Below are positions 36,601 to 47,299 of a DNA stretch of 64,000 nucleotides, piece by piece (the first letter of the stretch is position 1; each line of letters opens with the position of its first letter). The translations under genes were made by a program, and so were the position numbers. Source of the DNA: Apostichopus japonicus (lineage: Eukaryota > Echinodermata > Holothuroidea > Aspidochirotida > Stichopodidae); contig NC_092578.1 in NCBI RefSeq assembly GCF_037975245.1, forward strand, positions 5,621,001 to 5,685,000. The letters run 5' to 3'. The notes beneath the pieces were generated by a model. It was not told where the DNA came from, did not search any database, and saw only the letters and a list, made by a program, of their open reading frames with translations.

Positions 36601-39600
36601 ATGACTTTGAGAGAAGATAGACTGAGGAATGAAGTAAACAACAGGTGCATACAAGTATACAACAGAAGTTTGCAGCAAAGTATGTTTATGTCTTGGAATG
36701 TGAAAAGCTTGATACCTTTTAAAAGGAATACTGCTTGAGAGATAAAAAATAATGATGATCAAAAATATACAAAGTTCATAAAATGTAATATTGACTAACC
36801 TACAGATGCTCTAACTGTTGTAATATCATAGCTCTCTAAGTGGTATATGACCTCTTCTACAGCTTGAACCCCTTCTTCTGGGGTAAAAGTGACCTCATGA
36901 TGCTCTGAGCCAATGTGGGCTGCCACCTATGGATGGAAATAGCGGACTGCATTTATGATTTATCACCTAAATAGCTGCTTAACAGCACCATTTGTGTGTG
37001 GTTGTGCGTTTGCTTTTCTATCTGACCGAGAACTTGAACAAAAGAATTCCAGGTCCTCGGTTGTGATTTCTAAAGAATCACCACGTCCTCGGAAGAATTC
37101 TATTGTATGGGGTATTGTTAAGGTTAGGGTACGTGGATTTCAACAATGGAAAATACAATGGGTCCTGGGTGTGAATGTAATACAAACATGTGTGTGTGTG
37201 TGTGTTTGGAGTGTATCTGCAGAAATCTGCAAACAAGCAGAAAAAAATTATTAAAACGAAGTGTGTTTCATATTAAATGTGACGCCGTTAATAGCAATTA
37301 AAGCGACGTTTAAAACAACACTTGGGGTTGGCATTTTTTTTGCAGAAATCTGAAATCTAATGTAATATGGTGACGGCACTCATGCTTGCTACTTTGATGG
37401 GGGAAAAAAGAAAACTCATGTAACAGCTGTTTTGGCTAAATATTGTTTATGAAATATGGTGACAGCACTCATGCTTGCTACTTTGATGGGGGAAAAAAGA
37501 AAACTCATGTAACAGCTGTTTTGGCTAAATATTGTTTATGAAATATGGTGACAGCACTCATGCTTGCTACTTTGATGGGGGAAAAAAGAAAATTCATGTA
37601 ACAGCTGTTTTGGCCATTGTTTCTCTTCTTTTCTTCTCCTGGCATAAGTGATATAATATTTCTTTGGCATAAGTGATATATGGAAATCACTTGGGTGGTG
37701 TGACCTAGATAAGTGAGTGGAATGGTGAACGGATGTGCAACAAAATTTATGATTTTTTTCCATAACCACGGTTACCTTTCTTGCAGCTGCTATATCTGTA
37801 CTTCCTTCCATACCAATCGAAAACGTCTGTACAGGATAGTTAATGCCAGATTCCTTACAGAGTTTACATACCAAGGCAGCGACCACACTGGAATCCAATC
37901 CACCTAGCAACAAAACAACAACAGAGCGAAAGGATGAAGATTGTGTACAAAATAGAATAAAAGCAGATGGGATGGCTGGTATTTAAAGGACGTATGAGAT
38001 GACCGAAAAGTACTAGAATAGGTAAGATTACCCCTTACTTCTAAAGTGAAAATATGTGCCTCAACAAGCCTTGCTTTCACTGTTATGAAGATGATGCTTT
38101 GATAAAACATTGATTTCCAAAGTAATGTCAAAGCTACACTGGCTGAGCAAGACAGTATTCCGACATCAACTGAGCAGCTTATCGAGTTGTTTCTAGACAC
38201 ATATTTCAATTCTATTTTATAACTTGTAGTGAAGTTTCATTTTTCTAAAAATGGTGAAAAAAATCAAAGAAATAAATAGGGGAGTTTTAATAGCTCAATG
38301 AAGCTCAATTCCAATTAATGTTAATAAGGCACTGTATCAAAAAGAATAAGAATCCTGCTCAGCTAGAAGAAATCAACATCAAACAACAGGGATTGTCTCT
38401 GAATACTTGCAGTGCCTACTGTGTTAAACCCAGAGTGCAATAGGTTATGTCCTAAGGAGCCTGGCTGCATCATGCTGCAGCCCCATCAGCATCTACACAC
38501 TTGACACAGTGTCTAACTACAGTGCCAAAACACATATTAACTTCAACTGTCATTTGAGGACAAAATGTAGGAGGTTGCTCTAGTTCAATCTGTTGCAACT
38601 TTCTTTCATGTTATAATTGATAGGTTTTGGTAAATTTGACAATATGCAGAAAGTGCTCTGAATATTAATTAATAACATAATTTCTTGAATAAAATTTACC
38701 GCTCATCAACTATTCTGATCAACTGTTCTCACTAATCTTTCTTAATACGTCAATCAGTCATGTTCGGTCATTGTTATCTACTGTTCTGCTATGTCATTTC
38801 TGCACATCACATTTGCGTCACTCGAGTCCGTATGTGTACTCGTCATTGCGATTAAATTCTCGTACAAGTACTCCAAACTTCATTCAAGTACCTGTGACTT
38901 TCTACTCACACCACAAATTTTATTTGCATTATCAATACTTGCAGAACCAACCTGAGAGGAGACAGCCGATTCTCCGATCTGACATGAGCCTTTTTTTCAC
39001 AGCGTCTGTGATGAGTTCACGAATGTTCTCCTCCACATCTTGCCCTGAAGGCACATAAAAACAAATAAAAATCAATTAAAAAAAAAAAACAGAAGTGAAA
39101 ATAAACAAAAACAAAAGTGTGAATCATGATGGAAGGGCAATTTAGCACAGCCCACATCAGCGAGACAGTTCAATCTCAATTTATTTGTCGATTCTAGAGA
39201 GATTGAAGAGATAACACTCCAATCACCAACATCACTAATGCTCCAAACCACAAGAACTTGGAAATTGCAACTTTAAAACTCCTCCTCTACTTTCTCAACA
39301 AAAATAAATGATAATAATAGTAATAATTTATTAATTTATCTTTGTCGTCATGGCTTAGGTATTACTTATGATCGCAGATGTGGCAAACATTAGGTACATT
39401 GGATGTCTAACCCTACATTTTTTTGACGGAAAGGCCAGTCTCAAAAGCCTTTAGTCTATCAATAACACATAGAAAAGGTACTTGATAGTGCAATTTAGTT
39501 CTTTAGTCCACTCAAAATCCAAATTAGGGCTGAAATTCCAAAACCTTTCAAACAAATTAGCCACAATTTTCTTTACTGAACTTAAAGGTTACAAATACCT

Positions 39601-42569
39601 GAATAGAAGCTAAATGATTGTGACAGCAGAGTGCACTTAGCCTCATACAGCTTAGTATCCAATTAATATATTTGCGTAGATTACTAAATGACTTTGCAAA
39701 ACACCAAAAAACAGCTCTTTGAACAATGGAGTGTTAAAGTGGGGTGGACGAAGCTTAAGGATGGAATTAAAACATTTCTTTTCTTTTTTTCTTTTTTTTT
39801 CTTGTTTTATATTTTTATTTATTTTTTTTATTTTTTCTTCTTTAAAACATTTCTGCAATCCATTCTCTGACTTACCAATTGATACTAAACTTTCTGGGAC
39901 ATCCATCCACTTGGGAGAAGTACAAAGAGAGTGAAACTTTTCAGACTCCACTAGGGCAACTTTGCCATTGGGTTGAAGTTCAAACGTTTCCACGTAACCG
40001 GGTGGAAATGGTACAATCTCTGATTTCTTGTGTTTTTGAATGTCCACCAGCCCTAGAGGATAAAATGGCAAAAGAACATTAGAACATTGATCTTAAAAAA
40101 AACAAACAAACTCATAATTAGAAAATATAAAATTCTTGTCGAAACCTCTCTACTATACTTTTCAAGCATAAAAGTTTAATCTTTAAGACATCTTTACCTT
40201 TGGCCTCAGAACAGACTGCCATGAATCCTTCCTCATCACTTAGTTTAAACATCGGTCTCACTCCAAAAGTATCCCTTCCAAGATATACCTGATGAATGAA
40301 AGGATAGGAGAATCTAACCTGCAGTTCACTGAAAACTTCAGATTCATCAAGATTAATGTAATGTAATGTAGATAAAATTTTGTATAGCGCACTACGCGCG
40401 ATGCATCTGTGCGCTTTACAAACAATCTAGAAAATACAATGACATAAAACAGTAAATACATATACCATATACAGATATATACAGGAATATGAGATCGAAA
40501 AAAGATTAAAAGCACTGGTGAAGAGTAAAGCGATTAAACAGATCGACTACAAAATCTACAATTTGAATGCAAAAAAGTGAAAATTCCAAAAAGATTAAAG
40601 CTGCATTATGCATTCCATTATAAAGATTCACCATCTGATGTCTACAATGACTGTCAAAGTCATCAATCAAAGTCATCAATTAGTTCAATTAATTAAGAAT
40701 GTCATCAACACGCAACTTTTTGTAACCAGTCCTAATATGTTCCTCTGTGAATCAATTAATTAATATTATAATGCAAAATAAGCAGAAAGCCTGAGGGTTT
40801 TTGTGATTCCTTGCCATATAGTTTGCTCAAAATTCCACTATGTATCATGCTCAACAAAGATGTACTTTTTGAGTTATCATGTTTACAAACTTTTCAGACT
40901 TTGACCTCTGATTACCTCAATGACCTTTGGCCTTCACAGAAAAGAATAGGGTTCTTAAACTCAACAAGGCCAAAACACTTACCAGTTACTAAGTTAATCC
41001 TCCCTGACCCTGTTGAGTTACAGTGTTTACAAGCAGGTGTCACATACACACACACATGCCATCACCATCACATAGATTCCTTCTGTCTCCAGCAAAGAAT
41101 CAAAAGAACATTTTCAGTTGAACAGCTGACATGATTCACTCAAGTGTTACCAGATTTACTCATAAAATACTATCAAATTTGAAACAATTGATATCTTCAG
41201 CATACAAATCAGAGGTCAAAATTTGATGCAGAAGTTTGTAGCATTTCTTTTCAGCAATATACTTCAGCCACCAGAATATACCCCTCTGAGATGAAATACC
41301 TTTTTGGCCATGGTATCGAGAAGACAGAATGCAAATACCCCATCCAGCATGGAGGCTGCATATTGGATTCCGCCTTTCATGTAGAGATGAATGATAGATT
41401 CTCCATCACATTCGGTCAAATAGTTGAAACCAAAGTGCTTTTCAACCTGAAGTGAAATATAAAGAAAGAAAGAGAAACAATTTTTAAGTAAATAAAAATA
41501 ACGATATCACAGGTTTCAATGTAACAGTATGGAATATGTTTAATTTACGCTGTAAGCATCTTTAAGACCCTTGTAGCTGCTCTGGATACAGTCCCAAGGA
41601 TTTTTAATACATCTAGTATTTACTCCTGATTTCTATGCTCAGATATTTAAAAAAAACGTAAAGTAATTGTTTATTACCTGACCTACAGTCATGAGATTTA
41701 GGAAACAAATCTGGATTTTGATTCGAATAGAATTTTAATTAAAAGTTTCATCGCATATAATTGATCACTTTGATTCATTTTTTTTATAGCTTTTTTTTAT
41801 GATTATTCAAAATTAATACTCGAGAGAATAACGAAGCAAATCAATAGTAAGTTTTTAGATGAGAAAGATTGCAGCTGTGATTCTTTACGTTGGCTTGGTA
41901 GCCTAAAATCTCAATGAACCACCCGGGGCCAAGACGATCTAACCATACCCCTCTACCGGGAAGCCAATCCCGTAGTCTCACACTAGAAATAATTGTCATT
42001 AGTATTGTACTTTGCACAATTAAAAGCTGAAGAAAGACACTTAATGGCTTCTCTCTATCATAATCCTGCACAAAAGTCTACATTCAAACATTTCAATAAT
42101 ATGACACAAAAAACTTGATGTGAAATAAGCTGTAAATATTTATTACCACATTTGTCAAGTTTTATGTTTTTCTTTTTAAATTAGTTACAATCATTTATAA
42201 TAGGATTCTTTACAACAGTAGCCTTCATTTAACGGCAGGGCACGATACTACCGTACTGAACCACCACACTGTGGGAAGACACGAATCAAATTGCAGAGCT
42301 CTGGAAGCTGGACAAACCTTTCTGTAATTGTAGATTTCTCCATTGTACAACAGCCATACGTACGGATACGTCTTGATCCTCATGGGTTGCATACCGTACA
42401 GATCGTCTACGACGGCGAGGCGATGGAAGGCCAAGCAGCAGTTACCAAAGTGGTTCACGCTTTCGATTCGAAACGAGTCCGGTCCTCTGTGAGAGATCTT
42501 GGCAGCACTTTTGTACTGCTTGGATATATCTCCAGTGTCATCACCGAACAATGCCCAAATACCACACAT
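33699..42569 (-). CDS. ASNS: Asparagine synthetase (glutamine-hydrolysing), complete
   Basis: Ten coding exons join without phase conflict: 42569-42318, 41446-41300, 40288-40198, 40052-39876, 39044-38952, 37903-37776, 36926-36800, 35902-35695, 35011-34777 and 33926-33699. They give 561 aa, the usual animal length. It makes asparagine from aspartate, glutamine and ATP in the cytosol. The protein opens MCGIWALFG, so Cys2 becomes the N-terminal glutaminase nucleophile. The class II amidotransferase domain (1 to about 210) has AHRGPD-type (SHRGPD), HRLAVVD and YNGEIYN motifs. The synthetase domain carries the pyrophosphate loop SGGLDSS (253-259), split by an intron after the first Ser, then [27 protein letters not shown] and [10 protein letters not shown]. 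The end contains [17 protein letters not shown] and [10 protein letters not shown]. All key residues are present and nothing suggests a pseudogene. Introns hold several repeats. Confidence 0.97.
36478..36578. repeat. Tandem duplication, about 51 bp, ASNS intron 7
   Basis: Two copies starting GACCCGGAAGTGGGTCAG and GACCCAGAAGTGGGTCAG, each running to CTACAACTCTCCCAG. Confidence 0.85.
37365..37616. repeat. Three tandem copies of an 89-bp unit, ASNS intron 6
   Basis: Units start at 37365, 37454 and 37543 with ATATGGTGAC and are nearly identical (one G/A difference in the first). The last is cut after GCTGTTTTGGC. The near identity implies recent expansion. Confidence 0.95.
40340..40510 (-). mobile_element. 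3' end of a SINE or LINE in ASNS intron 2
   Basis: On the minus strand the sequence runs TGTAAAGCGCACAG ... GTGCGCTATACAAA and ends in ATTAC repeats. This resembles the TGTAAAGCGC...GCGCTATATAAA tail of the SINE at 63.4-63.7 kb, so both probably use related LINE machinery. No tRNA head is visible. Confidence 0.5.
40930..41115. repeat. Dispersed repeat in ASNS intron 2, related to 42960-43245
   Basis: Shares AGAAAAGAATAGGGTTCTT, GAGTTACnGTGTTTACAAGCA and CATAGATT..CTGnCTCC with 43080-43245. It also shares the hexanucleotide-rich CACACACACATGCCA with about 43000. The family is not recognised. Confidence 0.7.
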
Positions 42570-42959
42570 CTTGTAAGGTTTTATCTTTATGAAAAAGTAG
42601 ATTAAAAATATAAGAGAAATTAAAACTTAACATGAGATATATTTTAAGACAGGGTATAATCGTTGTATTTTTTCCATGGATGGTTGACTTTTTGTAATTC
42701 AAAGCCCTGGCCAAAAAATAAATGACATCAGAATTGCTAGGTTGCATGATAGATCGATGCGCAAAACACTAATACCCCGGATGCATTATACTGTGAGAAA
42801 TACACAAAGCTTGATTCCAAAATGAATACATGTGTCTCAAAATGCATTTGAGGTGGAAATAAACTTTGGGCACACCCGACCCAAAAATGGGCACCGAATT
42901 TCGCGGGGCCCAGACACCTCACTATAATACATCTACACAGCAAGTATGACAAATATCCA

Positions 42960-43245
42960 TCACCCTGTTGTTGAGTTATCGCGGACCCAAGCAAGTGTCA
43001 CAGACACACACACATGCCAACCTGGATCTACTGTACATACCAAGTATTAAGTTCAACAAGATGACCATTTAACTTTACAGAAAAGAATAGGGTTCTTGTA
43101 CTCAATAAGACATATTCACATACCAAGTGTTCATCTACCATGAACTTTTTGAGTTACGGTGTTTACAAGCAAGTGCAACATATAAAAACGTACGTCCATC
43201 GCATAGATTGCATCTGCCTCCGGCAAAATAAAAAACGAATAACAA
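42960..43245. repeat. Second copy of the dispersed repeat, upstream of ASNS exon 1
   Basis: Direct-orientation relative of 40930-41115; diverged and without open frames. Confidence 0.7.
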
Positions 43246-43824
43246 ATGTGCAGGGATTGGCTGGAAATACAGCATATTTTCTGATTTTCATCATGAAGCT
43301 TTTATCTTGCCAGAAGAAAATTATTGCTGCCCCTGAATTACACAAAACATTTAACAACAATTGATTGCTGTGATTATAGGTTATAGGGGTTTTCATCCAT
43401 ACAACTTAAATGGTCCGATAATAAAGTCAGGTATTTTACTACCCACAAAAGTATTCAGCCCTGAACAACTGAAGATTTTATCTTTAAACTTATGGAAATC
43501 ACATCACCAGTATGCTTTTTCTTTTACTTCTAGGCCATTTCCAACACATTCGGATAGCACACAAATAGCCACATTTTAGCTATTGTAGAGTGGAGGGAAA
43601 TTGATAAATGTAATGTGAGCCCTATGTGGCGTAAACGGATACATCAGTGTGATCATACATTTAACAGCAAGGAGCCAGAAAACCTCTTAAACTATAATCT
43701 AACAAAAGACCTATGATCTAGTCTATTTTGGTTTTCCTCTTACCAGGTTTTGATAAAACTTTCGGGAAATCTTATATATGTCAAAATACGAAGGCTAAAA
43801 TATGCCTAGCAAATTTTGACTTAC

Positions 43825-43960
43825 ACAAACGTTAAAAAAACTCGAAATTGTCGATACCTCAAATTCAGTTGATCCGCGGCGTCGATAAGCTTCAGTAGTA
43901 AGCTGATTCTACAAAGCTGAGGACAGGCCTGGAAATTTCTGTAACGTAGAGGTGTTGTTC
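43825..43960 (-). other. Candidate ASNS 5' UTR exon
   Basis: A gtaagt donor on the minus strand follows base 43825. An acceptor-like ttacaag sits immediately before the ASNS ATG at 42569. Together these predict a non-coding first exon about 1.3 kb upstream. The transcription start is not determined. Confidence 0.35.
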
Positions 43961-44004
43961 ACGTGTTCATATGGATTTTGTTATTGTTTAATTTAAACGC
44001 ATGA

Positions 44005-44013
44005 TGATGCAAT
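44005..44013 (+). promoter_or_regulatory. C/EBP-ATF composite (amino-acid response) motif
   Basis: TGATGCAAT matches the composite element bound by ATF4 with C/EBP partners. Known vertebrate ASNS promoters carry such an element close to the start site. Here it would lie just upstream of the candidate first exon. A one-mismatch relative (CGATGCAAT) is at 44309-44317, and CCAAT boxes in both orientations lie at 44205-44240. Confidence 0.4.
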
Positions 44014-44815
44014 CTGCAGCCAGTTGGGGTGGCTGATGAAATATATGAATATTCATAAATTTATTAATACCGCCCAGATGAATGCTGTTGATACTAGATA
44101 TGTATATTAAGTTTGCGATATTTTGCCAGTGTTAATAGGCTACTTCCATGGTTGCACCAACTCCCTGGTTACACTGGACCAGAGCCGTATATTTAGAGAG
44201 TTTGGCCAATGGGGGACCGATTTTGATTGGTCGAGAGGTGACACACCCTCATAGGACGCCATGATAGTTCCAAATCAAAAACTTTTTGCGATGAGCAGAC
44301 AACACTAACGATGCAATGCATACTTAGGCTAGTACAATACTTGCGTAACAATTATTTTAATTTGTTAGAGAAAACAGAAAAACCTCCTTATATACAACTA
44401 TGTCTTGATGTGAGGCCTTGGGGATGTAGCCAGCGAAGTGAAGATTGAGTTCTTTTTTGAGGGGTTTTCCAACCAACGTCCAAAGACGAAAGATTTGGAA
44501 ACAAAAGTTGGTCGGACAGGCTGGCGGTCTAAAGTGAATAGTATTAGTACAAAGCTGTGTGAGGCGAGGATAGGCATATAGCCTAGGTCTCATCATCGAA
44601 GACTAGATCGTCATGTTTTGGTTAAAAAAGGCCAGAAATTCCTGTTTTCTTCAATTTTAGATCAAAGCAAACAAGCAAAATATACCTCGCTAATTCGAGG
44701 CCTAAGACTGAGTTTAAAAAGCCTGGTCTAGCTTAGTTAGAATTAGGCCAATGCAAGCACTCAGTCTAACTTAGCCTAGTTAGAGTTAGACCATTATTAG
44801 TAGCCAACTAAGGCT

Positions 44816-45680
44816 TGATTTGATTTGATTTATTCGCACTCAGATTGTTCAAAATACAAAATACAACTATTACAAAGACAAAGTAGACAAAGAGGACGGA
44901 AAAGAAAAGAACAAAAAGAGTAACAGGAGCTAAACCCATTAGGCTGACTGAACGTCGGCCCATTTCCAATGGGGCCCTATAGACGAAAAATTGCACAAAG
45001 AAAGGAAAAGACTAGGGAACCAATAAATAAGACACAAAAAAAAATGAAGATATTGCACAAAAAGCAGAAAAGTGCCTCCCTCTCCCCCACCCCCAAAATT
45101 ACATGAGATGCTTCCTTAACTCAGCTCTAAAAAGATGAGAAGACTTAATGGATTTGATATGATTTGGAAGAGCATTCCAATCCTGGATTGCCGTGAAGTA
45201 GAAAGTAGAGCTAACACCACCCTTAGAATCAACAACATAGAAATTGTGATGTCTTGGACGAGTCCCCTGGTTATGAATGACAGAGGTTTTGGTGAAATTG
45301 GTGGTGAGGTAAGGAGAACTACAGTTGTTAAGGATTTTGTGTGTATGGTTTAACCTAATGAATTTAGCTCTACTCTCTACGGATAACAATCCAAGACCAG
45401 AAATTTCCTCCTGCCCAACATGGAATCTCGGGCCTTGCATAAGTATGAAGCGAACCACTTTATTTTGAGTAATCTGAAGCTTCTTTTTAAGAGTATTGTT
45501 GAGGCCTGTGAACCAAGAAGAAGAAGAGTAGTCAAAAAGACATTGAATAAGGGCCATGCAAAGCAGTCTTCTGCACCGTTGATTCAGGCAACTGGCTTGG
45601 TGATACAGAAAATGGAGCCTGGCATTTGCCCTTTTAATAACATCAATGGCATGCTCGTTAAATTCCTTCATCATGATTCA
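44816..45680 (-). mobile_element. 5'-truncated non-LTR retrotransposon (LINE)
   Basis: The minus-strand frame 45674-45099 encodes about 191 aa ending the reverse-transcriptase ORF. It has the typical C-terminal pattern LFDYSSSSWF...LKKKLQITQNKVVRFIL, then W..LP..I..S......F...L. A 3' UTR of about 280 bp ends in ATTTGATTTG-type repeats (AAATC)n at 44816-44834, as for CR1/Jockey-like LINEs. An in-frame stop directly upstream and the missing RT core show 5' truncation. It is probably immobile. Confidence 0.75.
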
Positions 45681-45895
45681 TGCTTCTGAACATGTCATTT
45701 CATTCCTGTGTTCCTCCACACCAATTGTTAAATTTATCTGCTTAATTCTCACTCACTTCTTATTAAGCAAACACTTCATTATTAACCTCAATCTATTCAT
45801 TCTTCTTCCAAATCCCTTCATTGTGATTCATGCGTCTGAACTTGTCATTTCATTCCTGTTTTCCTCCACACCAATTTGAATTTATCTGTGGAATT
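45661..45895. repeat. Direct repeat, two copies 150 bp apart
   Basis: AATTCCTTCATC...GATTCATGCTTCTGAAC at 45661 recurs as AATCCCTTCATT...GATTCATGCGTCTGAAC at 45811; both continue through GTCATTTCATTCCTGT and TTCCTCCACACCAATT. Confidence 0.85.
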
Positions 45896-46389
45896 CTAAC
45901 ATCATGCTGTCAATATATTACTAATCAGGCTTATAACTATTCATGCAACTGAGACAATATTTTGTGCCACCCAGCTGATGAAAGCTTTTGCTTTTCTGTA
46001 AATTTGTAACATAATATACAGCTGCAAGTTTACAGAAGGTCCCGGGCACAAAACTGGTCTCACAAATAACCAAGAAGGGGACCGAAACTGGAAGGAAGGA
46101 TAATGATCATATTGAAACAAAATGATAAGACCCAGAAGTGATCGGTGATAACACGCTGCATATAAAAGTTTGCAGATACAATAATTTCATATTAGCAGAA
46201 AAAAATTCTGTTAATTTGTTTTCAAATTGTCAAGTCGAATGATCTTTTCCTACTTCCACTCCTGGGGAATAATCATATTCCTTTGTGTACTAACATTTTA
46301 TATAATAATAAGAAAATTATTTATTGAGTAAGTTAATTTAATTACTTGTTTCAAAGGATTTGCAGAAATATGCTACTCTATATTGATCA

Positions 46390-47260
46390 GTGAAAGGAAT
46401 AATCGCAGTCACTTATGTGTTTATATTGGCTTTGCATTCTATTCAAGATCGTGACACTGAAAATGCAACACCATCAGTCACACCAAATCAGCAAAATAAC
46501 AAGAGTCAATGTAATCAACCATCAAGATCTGAAGGTTCTCTAAGGTATCGTCTGCCTTGTGCCCAGAGAGAACTAAGGAAAATGAGGAAAGAGAAGGCAG
46601 CTATTACCAAAAGCATGCAGGTTTGCTTGCTCCTGACCAGATCAAAGCCATAACCTTATCTAATATAAAGATGTTCAAGACCATCAAAATTTGAACCAAA
46701 TGTTCTTGGAAGCCAGTCCAAACACAGTATTCTGTCAAGAGAGTCAATTTTGGATCTTCAAGAAGAACCGATGACAAGGGGAAAAAAAGTTCCTCCTGAC
46801 ATCACATTTCACCCAAGATTGCTTGGAGAATCTATTCAGCAGTGTCCGGACAATGTCTTCGCCAGTTGAATTCAAGTATGCCCTGCAAATCATAAATGCT
46901 GGAAACTATCAAACCGATGAGAACAACTTCCTCACTGATTTCAGTTTTGAAACACCAGACTGTCCAGTATCAGATGACATTCCTGAGGTGAACATTCATC
47001 TCAAACACCTGACCCAATGACCACAGATGAAGAAAACAGCCTATACTACCTCAGTGGTTATTGCATAACTAGACTGAAGCAAATGATAAGCACTGCTCAA
47101 GCTGTTTGGACAACATTCAATCCACTTCCCCACCATCTTCCATTTTGGCTACATTGACAAGTTTAAGGAGTACACCGATGGTAACCTCGTTCATCCAAAT
47201 CAAAGGGCTTTCCAATACCTCAAGACCACTGAAAGACCTTCAGGAAGTATAGCAGTGATA
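46390..47260 (+). pseudogene. Decayed P-element/THAP9-type transposase
   Basis: Pieces of one transposase lie in order but in shifting frames. First comes a basic coiled-coil stretch (ELRKMRKEKAA, to about 46620), then LLAPDQIKAI. The signature TQDCLENLFSSVRTM...PVEFKYALQI is at 46810-46900, NSLYYLSGYCI at about 47040, and GNLVHPNQRAF near 47180. The QDxLENxFSxIR and LxYLxGY motifs belong to the C-terminal half of P-type transposases. Stops and frameshifts make it non-functional. Terminal repeats were not found. Confidence 0.65.
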
Positions 47261-47299
47261 ACCTCATCAACATGGGTAATTCTTAGAAACAGTTGACCT

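Noticed and set aside
44357-44596. 79-aa minus-strand frame near the ASNS promoter
   Set aside because: No domain and no splice continuity with ASNS.
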